The notes under the pieces are model-generated. The model was not told where the DNA came from. It did no database searches and saw nothing but the letters and a program-made list of their open reading frames with translations. Shown piece after piece: positions 35,005-44,231 of a stretch of DNA of 64,000 nt. Positions within the stretch are counted from its first letter, which is position 1. Each line of letters starts with the position of its first letter. The stretch spans positions 62,001 through 126,000 of the forward strand of contig NZ_JYCN01000013.1 of assembly GCF_000876655.1 (NCBI RefSeq). Direction: 5' to 3'. Source of the stretch: Arthrobacter sp. SPG23 (GTDB lineage: Bacteria; Actinomycetota; Actinomycetes; Actinomycetales; Micrococcaceae). A program made the translations under genes and the position numbers.

Positions 35005-36186
35005 CTAGTTCTCAGAACCGGGCGTCAAAACTTCCATAATCCGGTTCAGGTCCTCAACGCTGGCGAACTCGATACTGACGCGGCCCTTCCGGGCACCAAG
35101 AGAGATCTTCACGTTGGTATCGAGCCGATCCGACAGGGAGGACGCGAGGTAATCCAGGCGTTCGTGACGAGCACCAGGGCGGGGAACGTTACTCTTGGCC
35201 GGCGTGCCCGGGCTCTGGTACAGGGTGACGGCTTCTTCGGTTGCACGAACCGACATTCCCTCAGCGACGATCTTCTGCGCCAGGCGTTCCATCGCCGCTG
35301 CATCGGGAAGAGCAAGCAGGGCGCGAGCATGGCCAGCGGACAAAACGCTCGCGGCAACGCGCCGCTGCACCAACGGCGGCAGCTTGAGCAGGCGCAGCGT
35401 GTTCGACACCTGGGGCCGCGACCGGCCGATGCGGTCGGCAAGTTGTTCATGCGTTGTACCGAAGTCCTCGAGCAGCTGCTGGTACGCGGCCGCTTCTTCC
35501 AGAGGGTTCAGCTGGCTGCGGTGAAGGTTTTCGAGAAGGGCGTCCCGAAGGAGGTCATCATCAGTGGTGTCCCTGACAATTGCAGGGATGGTTTCCAGCC
35601 CCGCGGCCTGTACTGCCCGCCAGCGACGCTCACCCATAACAAGCTCAAAGGGTTCGCCACCCTTTTCGGTTGAAGTACGCACCACAATTGGCTGGAGGAC
35701 GCCTATTTCACGGACAGAGTGAATGAGCTCCGCCATGTCGTCTTCATCGAAGACGGACCGAGGCTGTTTGCGGTTCGGGTGGATGTCACCAACTGGGATT
35801 TCCGCAAACCGGACGCCGGGGACTTCCACCAGTTCCGGTCCGGCGTCGGAGGCCCCCGCCGCTGATGCAGAAACGTCGGGGCGCTCCTCGGACGACTCAG
35901 TGCCTGTCTGCTTGGCAGCCGACTTGGCCGCAGGTTTCCGGGTCGGAGGCTTGGGCTCCGACGGCGTGGTAGCGCCGGCGGACTTCCTGGGTGCCGGTGC
36001 TGCCGGAGGAGCTGTGTCCTCCTCGAGGGGAATGGCGGGGACTGCGGTAGCGGTCTTCCGGGCCTCAGGAAAGAACAGGTCCACTGGGCGTGAAGGCGCT
36101 GCGCCGTTTCCGGATGCGTTAGCCGGAGCGGAACTTGGAATGAGTGCGCCAAGACCACGGCCGAGGCCGCGTCGCTTATCGCTCAT
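35005..36186 (-). CDS. parB: Chromosome-partitioning protein ParB
   Basis: A 393-residue ParB. A basic N-terminus ([17 protein letters not shown]) matches the ParA-contacting segment. A 60-residue Pro/Ala/Lys-rich linker follows. The CTP-binding N-domain contains GERRWR (185-190), the central helix-turn-helix lies around 246-268 ([21 protein letters not shown]), and the C-terminal dimerisation domain ends the protein. It loads at parS and slides as a CTP clamp, organising the origin region for segregation. The gene lies at one edge of the parS-rich region, and a parS follows its stop codon. It is downstream of parA, 65 bases away. Confidence 0.97.
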   Translation of the reverse strand: MSDKRRGLGRGLGALIPSSAPANASGNGAAPSRPVDLFFPEARKTATAVPAIPLEEDTAPPAAPAPRKSAGATTPSEPKPPTRKPAAKSAAKQTGTESSEERPDVSASAAGASDAGPELVEVPGVRFAEIPVGDIHPNRKQPRSVFDEDDMAELIHSVREIGVLQPIVVRTSTEKGGEPFELVMGERRWRAVQAAGLETIPAIVRDTTDDDLLRDALLENLHRSQLNPLEEAAAYQQLLEDFGTTHEQLADRIGRSRPQVSNTLRLLKLPPLVQRRVAASVLSAGHARALLALPDAAAMERLAQKIVAEGMSVRATEEAVTLYQSPGTPAKSNVPRPGARHERLDYLASSLSDRLDTNVKISLGARKGRVSIEFASVEDLNRIMEVLTPGSEN

Positions 36187-36251
36187 GGATAAATCCCTCC
36201 AATGGAAGAGCCCGGCAGATCCGGCTCTGGCTAGTGCAATTGTTGAAAATT

Positions 36252-37319
36252 CTAACGTTCAGCGATTTCCGCTGCGGCTTCCAGATAGGAGAGTGCACCG
36301 CTGGAGGACGGATCGTAAGTCATCACAGTCTGCTGGTAACTGGGTGCTTCCGAGATTCTGACCGACCGTGGTACCACGGCACCGAGAACTTGTTCCGGGA
36401 AGTGTTGACGGACCTCTGCAGCCACCTGCGCGGCAAGGTTTGTACGACCGTCGTACATGGTCAGGAGAATGGTGGAAACTACCAGCTCGGCATTGAGGTG
36501 CTTCTGGATCATCTCGATGTTCTTCAACAGCTGGCTAAGACCTTCCAGGGCGTAGTACTCGCACTGGATGGGAATCAGGACCTCGCTGGCGGCGCAGAAG
36601 GCATTGACCGTCAGGAGGCCCAGGCTCGGCGGGCAGTCAATGAAGATGTAATCGAGACGCGCCTCGCCGGCCTTCTGGCGTTCCTTGGCATAGACGTCAA
36701 TCGCGCGGCGGAGGCGCTGTTCCCTGGCAACTAGGGAAACGAGCTCGATTTCCGCGCCGGCCAGATGGATCGTGGCGGGGGCACAAATCAGGTTTGCAAT
36801 GTCCGGGCACTGGGCCACAACGTCCTTGAGGGGGACGTCGTTGATCAGGACGTCATAGATGCTGTCAACATCTGCGTGATGTTCGATGCCCAGGGCCGTT
36901 GAGGCGTTGCCCTGGGGATCAATGTCTATGACCAGGACGTTTAGCCCGGCAGCAGCGAGTGCGGCTGCAATGTTGACCGTCGTGGTTGTTTTGCCGACCC
37001 CGCCCTTTTGGTTCGAGACGGTGAAGACACGGGTCTTTTCCGGCTTCGGAAGCTGGCGGCCGATCAACCGTTCACGGCGTTTGTTTTCGTGGGCCAGTTC
37101 GCGGGCGATGGGGCTCGAGTCGTCAATGGAGTCCATGATGTTCCCGCTGGCCGGTCCGGCAGTTTCACGTGAAACCGCGGCCGACTTGGAACGATTTGCA
37201 ACCGAATTCAGGTGATTCCACGAGTCAGTCGGCGCAATTGAGGGCGCGACCATAGCCCGCGCGGACCCCAGGGACACGAACGGGGGTATCCGCTGTGTGG
37301 AGGCTTCGCTACTGGTCAC
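36252..37319 (-). CDS. parA: Chromosome-partitioning ATPase ParA (Soj)
   Basis: A 355-residue deviant-Walker ATPase with KGGVGKTT (residues 105-112), followed by [14 protein letters not shown] and [10 protein letters not shown]. ParA binds DNA non-specifically as an ATP dimer and moves ParB-parS complexes. The first 60 residues are unlike other ParA proteins and are low in structure. A GTG at 37319 gives the long form; ATG 37136 ([13 protein letters not shown]) is the alternative, with a weak GGGAA upstream. The choice matters because the parS at 37162-37175 is coding (VSRET) in the long form and lies in the leader in the short form. Confidence 0.95.
   Translation of the reverse strand: MTSSEASTQRIPPFVSLGSARAMVAPSIAPTDSWNHLNSVANRSKSAAVSRETAGPASGNIMDSIDDSSPIARELAHENKRRERLIGRQLPKPEKTRVFTVSNQKGGVGKTTTTVNIAAALAAAGLNVLVIDIDPQGNASTALGIEHHADVDSIYDVLINDVPLKDVVAQCPDIANLICAPATIHLAGAEIELVSLVAREQRLRRAIDVYAKERQKAGEARLDYIFIDCPPSLGLLTVNAFCAASEVLIPIQCEYYALEGLSQLLKNIEMIQKHLNAELVVSTILLTMYDGRTNLAAQVAAEVRQHFPEQVLGAVVPRSVRISEAPSYQQTVMTYDPSSSGALSYLEAAAEIAER
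37162..37175. promoter_or_regulatory. parS site 9, at the parA 5' end
   Basis: Exact parS core inside the parA reading frame as annotated (codons for V-S-R-E-T), or just upstream if translation begins at 37136. ParB bound here could also affect parAB expression. Confidence 0.92.
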
Positions 37320-37406
37320 TGTGACACACTCACTCTCATTCGGCTTTTTCTGCCGTTCACTAGCCTAACCGCTTCCCCCAAAAGTCCCGCGGCACCGGGC
37401 CAGCGG

Positions 37407-38057
37407 CTAGGCAATCTTTTGCGACTTATTAACGATGATTCGGACTACTGTGGTGGGCTCCTCGAGGAGGTCTTCTCCGACTACCACCACAGATGTCTGA
37501 ACGCCGCCGAGCTTGCGGATGGCTTTGGCCGCCTTCTCAATCTCTTCTCCGGCGCTGCGTCCCTTGATGGCCACCACCTCGCCCTTGCCCGCGAGCAGGG
37601 GGATGGTCAACCCGGCCAGGTTGGACAATGCGGACACCGCACGGGCAGTGACGACATCGGCATTCACCATACCCACGGCAAGTTCAGCTCGGGTGCGCAT
37701 CACCGTGACATTGGTCAGTCCGAGGTCGTCCACCACCTCCTGCAGCCAGATCACGCGACGTTCCAGCGGCTCAATCAGCGTCAGTTCCAGGTCAGGGCGT
37801 GCTATTGCGAGGCATAGACCCGGCAGCCCGGCACCACTCCCAACGTCCGCAACGTGGCTGCCCTGGGCAATCTCACGCTCGATGACGGCGCAATTCAAGA
37901 CGTGGCGGCTCCAAAGCCTCGGCACTTCGCGGGGGCCGATCAGGCCCCGCTCGGTACCGGACGTGGCCAGGTGTTCGACGTAGCGCTTGGCCAGTTCCAG
38001 GCGATCACCAAAGATCGCCTCGGCCGCCTTGAGCTCCGCGGCAGTAATGTCAACCAT
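37407..38057 (-). CDS. rsmG: 16S rRNA (guanine-N7) methyltransferase RsmG (GidB)
   Basis: A 216-residue SAM-dependent methyltransferase. The SAM-binding motif is VADVGSGAGLPGLCLAIARPDLELTLIEP, and a conserved RxWSRH-like segment (RLWSRHVLNCAVI) precedes it. It methylates G527 of 16S rRNA; loss in other bacteria gives low-level streptomycin resistance. The start at ATG 38057 (MVDITAAELKAAEAIFG) leaves 19 bases after the jag stop. An upstream in-frame start at 38183 would overlap jag by 107 bases and is rejected. It belongs to the rpmH-rnpA-yidD-yidC-jag-rsmG run. Confidence 0.95.
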   Translation of the reverse strand: MVDITAAELKAAEAIFGDRLELAKRYVEHLATSGTERGLIGPREVPRLWSRHVLNCAVIEREIAQGSHVADVGSGAGLPGLCLAIARPDLELTLIEPLERRVIWLQEVVDDLGLTNVTVMRTRAELAVGMVNADVVTARAVSALSNLAGLTIPLLAGKGEVVAIKGRSAGEEIEKAAKAIRKLGGVQTSVVVVGEDLLEEPTTVVRIIVNKSQKIA

Positions 38058-38076
38058 TGTCGGCGTCCCGGCGTCT

Positions 38077-38643
38077 TCAGTCTGCGGAAACAACGATGTG
38101 CCTCCCGGCACCTTCGCCTTCGGATTCGCTAACGAAACCCAGATCGGCCACAGCGTCGTGGACAATCTTCCGTTCGTACGCACTCATCGGTTCCAGCGCC
38201 ACTGCGTTACCGGACTCCTTCACGGAGGCGACTGCATCCTCAGCGATCTTCTGCAGGTGCCCTGCGCGCTCCTGGCGGTATCCGTTGATGTCCAGGACCA
38301 GGCGGGAGCGGTTCTCGGTGGCGGACAGTACCGACAGGCGGGTCAGCTCCTGCAGGGCCTCCAGCACTTCCCCGTCGCGGCCAACAAGGCTTTCAAGCCC
38401 GGCTGACTCTTCCTCGGCCACGATGGAAATGTAGGTCCGTCCGTTCCGGACCTCGATGTCGATGTCGCCGTCGATGTCGGCGATGTCCAGCAGTTCCTCG
38501 AGGTAGTCTGCTGCGACGTCGCCTTCTTCTTCCAGCCGGCTTGCAGAGGAACCCTTGCCAGCATCCTGGATCTCGTCCTGGGCGTCGTCCTGGTCTTCAA
38601 TGGCCTCGGCGGAAACGGCGTTTTCGGTGCTATCGACAGACAT
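38077..38643 (-). CDS. Jag/KhpB-like KH-R3H RNA-binding protein
   Basis: A 188-residue acidic protein. The N-terminal third is Glu/Asp-rich (about residues 1-45), then a KH-like domain (GLESLVGRDGEVLEALQELTRL), and a C-terminal R3H domain with the RNA-binding signature SAYERKIVHDAV. It is the conserved partner gene of yidC in Actinobacteria (the mycobacterial counterpart is encoded at the same place). It is thought to bind RNA and affect cell-wall growth. Its start overlaps the yidC stop by one base (TAATG). Confidence 0.93.
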   Translation of the reverse strand: MSVDSTENAVSAEAIEDQDDAQDEIQDAGKGSSASRLEEEGDVAADYLEELLDIADIDGDIDIEVRNGRTYISIVAEEESAGLESLVGRDGEVLEALQELTRLSVLSATENRSRLVLDINGYRQERAGHLQKIAEDAVASVKESGNAVALEPMSAYERKIVHDAVADLGFVSESEGEGAGRHIVVSAD

Positions 38644-39617
38644 TACTTCTTCTTCCTGTTCTTGCGTTGTGGCTGGATGCGCTGGCTCTTGGCCTCGGCA
38701 ACCGCGGCGGCAGCGGCAGCTTCAGCCTCGACGTCGGCCTTCTTGCCTCCCAGGATGGGCAGGGCCGGAAGGCCCTTGGCGGCACGGCGCTCGGCGAGGG
38801 CCTTGGCGGCGGGGGATCCCGGCGTCGGCATGCGGCGGATGACGAAGAACTGCTGTCCCATGGTCCAGAGGTTGGTGGTGGTCCAGTAAATGAGGACACC
38901 GATGGGGAAGTTGATGCCACCCACGCCAAAGACAATCGGCAGGATGTAGAGCATCATCTTCTGCTGGCGCATGAACGGGCTGGCCATGGCCTCTTCGGAC
39001 ATGTTCTTGGCCATGATCTGCTTCTGCGTGATGAACTGCGACGCCGTCATGGCAAGGATCATCACGATCGAGAGGATCCAGACGGCGGTCTGGTTGCCCG
39101 CGCCGCCGTGCAGGAGGGAAGCCGAAAGCGTGGCCCCGAAGATGCTGGAATCGTCGAACTGCACAACCTGCTCGTGGCTCATCGCCCCGATACCGGCGCC
39201 TTTGGTACGGGCCGCGGTGATTCCCGAAAGAACCTGGAACAGTGCGAAGAAGAAGGGCATCTGGATCAGCATGGGCAGGCAGGCCGAGAACGGGTTGGTG
39301 CCATGCTTCTTGTACATGGCCATCTGTTCCTGCGCCATGGCCTGGCGGGACAGCTGGTCTGTCTTGCCCTTGTACTTGTCCTGCAGCTTCTTCAGGTCCG
39401 GCTGCAGGAGCTGCATGCCGCGCTGGGCCTTGATCTGCTTGACGAACACGGGGATCAGGGCAGCACGGATCACCAGCACCAGCCCGATGATGGACAGCGT
39501 CCACGTCCAGCCGTTGGCAGCCGGCAGGCCAATGGCACTCAGGCCTTCGTGGAAGCCCACCATGATGACTGACACCAGCCACTTGAACGGAAACATGATT
39601 GTTTCAAAGAAGTCCAT
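38643..39617 (-). CDS. yidC: Membrane protein insertase YidC (Oxa1 family)
   Basis: A 324-residue YidC of the short, Gram-positive type. Five membrane helices are visible, with LQPDLKKLQDKYKGKTDQLSRQ as the coiled cytoplasmic segment and MPFFFALFQVLSG as the helix after it. The C-terminus is long, basic and Ala/Glu-rich (about residues 270-324), as in KR-rich YidC tails that contact ribosomes. It inserts membrane proteins alone or with SecYEG. Its start is ATG 39617, 16 bases after the yidD stop, and it shares one base with the jag start. Confidence 0.96.
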   Translation of the reverse strand: MDFFETIMFPFKWLVSVIMVGFHEGLSAIGLPAANGWTWTLSIIGLVLVIRAALIPVFVKQIKAQRGMQLLQPDLKKLQDKYKGKTDQLSRQAMAQEQMAMYKKHGTNPFSACLPMLIQMPFFFALFQVLSGITAARTKGAGIGAMSHEQVVQFDDSSIFGATLSASLLHGGAGNQTAVWILSIVMILAMTASQFITQKQIMAKNMSEEAMASPFMRQQKMMLYILPIVFGVGGINFPIGVLIYWTTTNLWTMGQQFFVIRRMPTPGSPAAKALAERRAAKGLPALPILGGKKADVEAEAAAAAAVAEAKSQRIQPQRKNRKKK

Positions 39618-39633
39618 ACGATATCCCTATTCG

Positions 39634-40029
39634 TTAGGCCGCAGAGCGGCCTTCTCCATCAGACTGTGCAGCCAGGTACTTGTCCGGGTTGTTCAGTACA
39701 ACAATTGTGGGGGTCTGGCTTTCAGGCCAGTGGCGGTGGCCGGCGGGGACGTGGTCCACACCACCGGCGTTCCAAGGATGGCAGCGCAGCAGGCGCCGGG
39801 CCGCGAGCCAGCTTCCCTTCACGGCACCGTGCACCGTGATTGCTTCGAGGGCGTACGCCGAGCACGAAGGAAAGAAGCGGCAGACCTGTCCGTACAAGGG
39901 CGAAATCACCTTGCGGTAGGTCATCAGCAGCAGAATGAGAAAGTTGCGGGGCAGGTTCCAGAGCGTCCTGCCAACGAGGACCGCTGTTGGTTTTAGGAAG
40001 CGGACGACGGCGGCAATGGGGTTACGCAC
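39634..40029 (-). CDS. yidD: Membrane protein insertion efficiency factor YidD
   Basis: A 131-residue member of the YidD (DUF37) family. The signature is present: YRKVISPLYGQVCRFFPSCSAYALEAI followed by GSWLAARRLLRCHPWNAGGVDHVP, with the three Cys residues of the family. The protein sits at the inner side of the membrane and helps YidC and Sec. It overlaps the end of rnpA by eight bases, the usual arrangement. The N-terminal 30 residues and the C-terminal 25 residues exceed the E. coli protein and look unstructured. Confidence 0.94.
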   Translation of the reverse strand: MRNPIAAVVRFLKPTAVLVGRTLWNLPRNFLILLLMTYRKVISPLYGQVCRFFPSCSAYALEAITVHGAVKGSWLAARRLLRCHPWNAGGVDHVPAGHRHWPESQTPTIVVLNNPDKYLAAQSDGEGRSAA

Positions 40030-40430
40030 GCGGTGTCCCTTCCTGTGTTGTTTCCCGTGAAACCGCTGACGCGGCCCGAGGAAGGCGGCCGCCCAGCCGT
40101 TTCATGGTCGTTTCCAGAGCGGCGTTGTAGTCTGCCAGCAGTTGGTCCCAGCTGGCAGACGCGGCCGCAGGCAGTGCCCGGACCACAATGGCGAACCCGG
40201 TACCGTATTCCTGCAACGACAAAGCGCCGGCTTCCCTCAGTCTCCTCTTAACGAGGTTCCTGACAACAGCGTTCCCAACACTCTTGGAAACGATGAATCC
40301 GATCCGGCTTGGTTCGTCAGCAGCAATAGCTACCGTATATAACACTACGTTCCGGCGTCCATTGCGGACGCGAACGTACAGTTGTTGAAAAATCGGTTGG
40401 GGTCCTCAGACGGTTCCTGGTGGCTAGCAC
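40022..40430 (-). pseudogene. rnpA: Ribonuclease P protein component, apparently frameshifted
   Basis: Reading from the GTG at 40430 gives VLATRNRLRTPTDFSTTVRS, the normal RnpA N-terminus. The frame then drifts and stops at TGA after about 38 codons. The remaining 107 codons (from 40345) read VLYTVAIAADEPSRIGFIVSKSVGNAVVRN... in another frame, the rest of a normal RnpA with the RNR-type motif VKRRLREA. A two-base loss near 40370 would join them: the expected TCG-GGC-GTC (Ser-Gly-Val of the family) reads TCGCGTC here. RnpA is essential for tRNA 5' maturation, so a sequence error is as likely as a genuine mutation. Overlaps yidD by 8 bases; rpmH is 42 bases upstream. Confidence 0.85.
40050..40063. 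promoter_or_regulatory. Degenerate parS-like site in rnpA
   Basis: GTTTCCCGTGAAAC differs from the parS core at one position. It lies within the last codons of rnpA, encoding the same VSRET peptide as the parA copy. Binding may be weak. Confidence 0.45.
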
Positions 40431-40472
40431 CTTTAAACTCGCAAAGGGATGTTGACCGACGAGTCAGTGTAT

Positions 40473-40610
40473 TTAGGCCGACAGTTCGGTGCGGCCCTTG
40501 CCACGACGGGCTGCCAGGATGGCACGGCCGGCACGGGTACGCATACGAAGGCGGAAGCCGTGCTTCTTGGCTCGACGGCGGTTATTCGGCTGAAAAGTCC
40601 GCTTGCTCAC
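40473..40610 (-). CDS. rpmH: 50S ribosomal protein L34
   Basis: A 45-residue basic protein, [19 protein letters not shown] and on, ending GRTELSA, with the L34 signature and its [19 protein letters not shown] tail. It starts with GTG at 40610. It is the first gene of the rpmH-rnpA-yidD-yidC-jag-rsmG run, divergent from dnaA, and its promoter lies in the spacer toward dnaA. Length matches the family. Confidence 0.97.
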   Translation of the reverse strand: MSKRTFQPNNRRRAKKHGFRLRMRTRAGRAILAARRGKGRTELSA

Positions 40611-41079
40611 GTTAGTTACTCCAGTGGATCAAAGGTGCGCCCACCCGATCAAAAAGGGGAAGAACTGGCCGACGCTAAGTTTTGTATGTGCACACGCTGC
40701 CCTCGGCTCGTAGGACGCAGAACGTCAGAGAGATTCAAATGAGGTCGAAAAGCGGACACAAAGGACTTCACAACGTTAGGCCAAAAAGCGTCGCGTAGTC
40801 AAACCGGGTGGGTCTTCACCACCCTCCGGCCGTTGTGGTTAACCTCTGCCCACAGCCTGTGGATGAAGTGGCTCACAAGGCGCGATTTCGAACCACAACG
40901 GTGTAATTATCCACAAGCCTGTACCCAGCTATCTTCTAGGCTTTTCATCCCCTAGAGTGGCTCAGTAGCCGATTATCCACGCTCTGTGCATAACCCTGTG
41001 GATTAAGCCGGAACCAGACCCCTGGTTCAGGACTTGTGGCTGCAGGTAATGCAGGCAAGCAAGTTTGAGGAACTGATTG
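40611..41079. promoter_or_regulatory. rpmH-dnaA spacer with DnaA boxes
   Basis: This 469-base spacer has no gene. It carries the divergent rpmH and dnaA promoters. Several DnaA boxes cluster in its dnaA-proximal half: TTATCCACA (40907), TTATCCACG (40973), TTATGCACA on the minus strand (40985-40993), TAATCCACA on the minus strand (40997-41005) and TCATCCACA on the minus strand (40858-40866). These probably serve DnaA autoregulation and add to origin binding. Confidence 0.75.
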
Positions 41080-42501
41080 ATGACAGTAGACGAAGCCAAC
41101 CACGCGAATACTGTCGGAAGTTCCTGGCGGCGGGTTGTGAGTCTTCTGGAGCAGGACCACCGGGTTTCACCCCGGCAGCGCGGCTTCGTAATCCTCGCCC
41201 AGGCGCAGGGCCTGATCGGCTCAACCCTCCTGGTGGCAGTGCCCAACGAACTCACCCGCGAAGTGCTCCAGACCCAGGTCAAGGAAGCCCTCGACGACGC
41301 CCTGCACAACGTCTTCTCCGACGACATTCGCTGCGCCATCGATGTGGACACGGATCTGGTTCCCCTCCACACCGAGCCCGAACCCGCCGTCGAACTTTCC
41401 CTCGCTACTGATCCCACCGTGGAGCAGAAGCCGCAGCCCATGCTGCCGAGTACCTCCCACGAATTCGGCCGGCTCAACCCGAAGTATGTCTTCGACACGT
41501 TTGTGATCGGTTCGTCGAACCGGTTCGCGCACGCGGCGGCCGTCGCCGTTGCCGAGGCGCCGGCCAAGGCCTACAACCCGCTGTTCATCTACGGTGATTC
41601 GGGTCTGGGAAAGACCCACCTGCTGCACGCGATCGGGCACTACGCCCGCCGCCTCTACAGCGGCATCCGGGTCCGCTACGTGAACTCCGAAGAATTCACT
41701 AACGACTTCATCAACTCCATCCGGGACGATGAGGGCACCAGCTTCAAGACCACGTACCGCAACGTGGACGTCCTGCTGATCGACGACATCCAGTTCCTGG
41801 CCGGCAAGGACCGCACGCTGGAGGAGTTCTTCCACACGTTCAACGCGCTCCACAACAACAACAAGCAGGTGGTCATCACCTCCGACCAGCCGCCCAAGCT
41901 GCTCGCCGGGTTCGAGGACCGGATGAAGTCCCGCTTCGAGTGGGGCCTGCTGACCGACATCCAGCCGCCGGAACTGGAAACGCGCATCGCGATCCTCCGC
42001 AAGAAGGCCCTCAGCGAAGGCCTCTCCGCACCGGACGACGCCCTGGAGTACATCGCATCCAAGATCTCCAGCAACATCCGTGAACTCGAAGGCGCACTCA
42101 TCCGTGTCACCGCGTTCGCCAGCCTGAACCGGCAGCCGGTGGACGTTGCCCTCGCCGAAATGGTCCTCAAGGACCTCATCACGGACGACGGCGCCCAGGA
42201 GATCACTTCGGCGCAGATCCTGACGCAGACGGCAGACTACTTCAAGCTCAGCATGGAGGAACTCTGCAGCAAGTCCCGGACCCGCACCCTGGTGACGGCG
42301 CGGCAGATCGCCATGTACCTGTGCCGCGAGCTGACCGACATGTCACTCCCCAAGATCGGACAGGAGCTCGGCGGCCGCGACCACACCACGGTGATCCACG
42401 CAGACCGCAAGATCCGCGAACTGATGGCCGAGCGTCGTGTGATCTACAACCAGGTGACGGAGCTGACCAACCGCATCAAGCAGCAGCAGCGGGATTCCTA
42501 A
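41080..42501 (+). CDS. dnaA: Chromosomal replication initiator protein DnaA
   Basis: A 473-residue AAA+ initiator. Domain I spans about residues 1-80, followed by a Pro/Glu-rich domain II. Domain III contains Walker [10 protein letters not shown] and Walker [10 protein letters not shown]. Domain IV has the DNA-binding signature [15 protein letters not shown] near the C-terminus. The ATG at 41080 is chosen: a GAGG lies nine bases upstream and the N-terminus [16 protein letters not shown] fits. It binds the boxes in oriC, its own promoter region and, by inference, the extra clusters in this window. It is followed by oriC. Confidence 0.98.
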   Translation: MTVDEANHANTVGSSWRRVVSLLEQDHRVSPRQRGFVILAQAQGLIGSTLLVAVPNELTREVLQTQVKEALDDALHNVFSDDIRCAIDVDTDLVPLHTEPEPAVELSLATDPTVEQKPQPMLPSTSHEFGRLNPKYVFDTFVIGSSNRFAHAAAVAVAEAPAKAYNPLFIYGDSGLGKTHLLHAIGHYARRLYSGIRVRYVNSEEFTNDFINSIRDDEGTSFKTTYRNVDVLLIDDIQFLAGKDRTLEEFFHTFNALHNNNKQVVITSDQPPKLLAGFEDRMKSRFEWGLLTDIQPPELETRIAILRKKALSEGLSAPDDALEYIASKISSNIRELEGALIRVTAFASLNRQPVDVALAEMVLKDLITDDGAQEITSAQILTQTADYFKLSMEELCSKSRTRTLVTARQIAMYLCRELTDMSLPKIGQELGGRDHTTVIHADRKIRELMAERRVIYNQVTELTNRIKQQQRDS

Positions 42502-42800
42502 GCCGGGCTTCCGCCCCGCCTCCTTACCTTATTAACAGGCACATGTGGATAAGCCTGTGGATAGTTAAGGGGACAACCACGGTTAATGGGCTTAAAACCC
42601 TTAAGGCATCTGTGGATCAGCGAAACGGCCGAAAAAGTTGTCCCCATCCACACCCTGTTTAAAACCTGCTTCGCCCACAACGGATGAACAGGGCTTAACC
42701 GCGGAACCGCACCGTGAAACAGGGTTATCCACAGTTTCCACAGCAGTTATTAACACTACTAATCCCAAAAAATTGAAATTCCCTCAAACAACAATCTCGT
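42502..42800. other. Chromosomal replication origin (oriC)
   Basis: The dnaA-dnaN spacer has many DnaA boxes: TTATCCACA on the minus strand (42544-42552), CTATCCACA minus (42556-42564), TGATCCACA minus (42611-42619), TTGTCCCCA plus (42638-42646), TTATCCACA plus (42725-42733) and a TTTCCACA-type box just after. An AT-rich stretch at about 42744-42785 (AGTTATTAACACTACT, then AAAAAATTGAAATT) is the likely unwinding element. Position and content match actinobacterial oriC. Confidence 0.9.
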
Positions 42801-43036
42801 TCCCCGCCGCACAGAGCCTCGTGGCCTCGGCCCCGAGGGGCCTCCGGGCCGGCCGGGGATGGGGAAATCCTCAATCTTCCGGCTAAGCTGTCAGCAGCGC
42901 TCCCATCCTTGGGTCTGTTTGTGGTTCAGCAAGCGCGGACCATGCAGGTTCCGGTGTCCGGGGGCAAGGTTTTTTGAACTCCCTGTGGGGTTCCCGTTGA
43001 GAAAATGGCAGCAGCAATGAAAGGCGGCACCCTTCC
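42801..43036. other. oriC-dnaN leader region
   Basis: No gene is seen. A short GC-rich inverted region (GGCCTCGGCCCCGAGGGGCC, 42831-42850) and the dnaN leader are present. The dnaN promoter is expected here, but no clear -35/-10 pair can be assigned. Confidence 0.5.
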
Positions 43037-44161
43037 GTGAAGTTCAGAGTCGAACGGGACGTCCTGGCAGAAGCCGTTACATGGACCGCCCGGTCGTTGT
43101 CTCCGCGGCCGCCGGTTCCGGTGCTCTCCGGACTCCTCCTCAAGGCCGAAGCCGGCACCGTCAGCCTCTCGAGCTTCGACTACGAAACGTCGGCCCGCCT
43201 TGAGATCCCGGCCGACATCAGCGTTGAGGGCACCATCCTGGTTTCCGGTCGGCTCCTCGCGGACATCTGCCGCAGCCTGCCATCTGCTCCTGTCGACGTT
43301 GAGACCGACGGCAACAAAGTCACACTCACCTGCCGCCGCAGCAGCTTCCACCTGGCCACCATGCCTGAGGCCGAATACCCGCCGCTGCCTGCGCTGCCCA
43401 CCATCAGCGGAACCGTCCCGGGCGATTCCTTCGCCCAGGCCGTCTCCCAGGTGATCATCGCTGCCAGCAAGGACGACACGCTGCCGATCCTCACCGGCGT
43501 CCGGATGGAAATCGAGGACGACCTCATCACCCTGCTGGCCACGGACCGCTATCGCCTGGCCATGCGCGAAGTGCCCTGGAAGCCTGTCACCCCCGGGATT
43601 TCCACCAGTGCCCTGGTGAAGGCCAAAACCCTCAACGAAGTTGCTAAAACGCTGGGCAACAGCGGCGACATCAACCTTGCCCTGGCCGACGACGACAGCC
43701 GGCTCATCGGCTTCGAAAGCGGCGGCCGCACCACAACGTCCCTGTTGGTGGACGGCGACTACCCGAAGATCCGTTCGCTGTTCCCGGACGCCACCCCGAT
43801 CCACGCCACCGTGCAGACCCAGGAACTGGTCGAAGCGGTCCGGCGTGTGTCCCTGGTTGCCGAGCGCAATACCCCGGTCCGGCTGGCATTCACCGACGGC
43901 CAGCTTCACCTCGACGCCGGCACAGGCGAGGACGCCCAGGCTTCGGAAGAGCTCGAAGCCCAGCTGACAGGTGATGAAATCACGGTTGCGTTCAACCCGC
44001 ACTACCTCATCGAGGGCCTGAGCGTCATCGAAACCAAGTTCGTCCGGTTCTCCTTTACCACGGCACCGAAGCCGGCCATGATCACGGCACAGGTCGATGC
44101 CGACGGTGAAGACCAGGACGACTACCGGTACTTGGTCATGCCGGTGCGCCTGCCCAACTAG
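43037..44161 (+). CDS. dnaN: DNA polymerase III beta subunit (sliding clamp)
   Basis: A 374-residue protein with three repeats of the clamp fold, beginning MKFRVERDVLAEAVTWTARSL and ending YRYLVMPVRLPN, where MPVRL is the peptide-binding-cleft segment. It tethers DNA polymerase III and other partners to DNA. The start is GTG at 43037, with an AAAGG about a dozen bases upstream. It lies directly after oriC in the standard dnaA-dnaN order. Confidence 0.97.
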   Translation: MKFRVERDVLAEAVTWTARSLSPRPPVPVLSGLLLKAEAGTVSLSSFDYETSARLEIPADISVEGTILVSGRLLADICRSLPSAPVDVETDGNKVTLTCRRSSFHLATMPEAEYPPLPALPTISGTVPGDSFAQAVSQVIIAASKDDTLPILTGVRMEIEDDLITLLATDRYRLAMREVPWKPVTPGISTSALVKAKTLNEVAKTLGNSGDINLALADDDSRLIGFESGGRTTTSLLVDGDYPKIRSLFPDATPIHATVQTQELVEAVRRVSLVAERNTPVRLAFTDGQLHLDAGTGEDAQASEELEAQLTGDEITVAFNPHYLIEGLSVIETKFVRFSFTTAPKPAMITAQVDADGEDQDDYRYLVMPVRLPN

Positions 44162-44231
44162 GTAGCAGCCCGCCCGGTCGGGTTCACCACCGCAGCCCCC
44201 CACCTCACCAGCGCAGAAAAGAGTTCCTACC

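Noticed and set aside
38058..38183. Longer RsmG start at 38183
   Set aside because: It overlaps jag by 107 bases and adds a 42-residue N-terminus not typical of RsmG. ATG 38057 fits the family.
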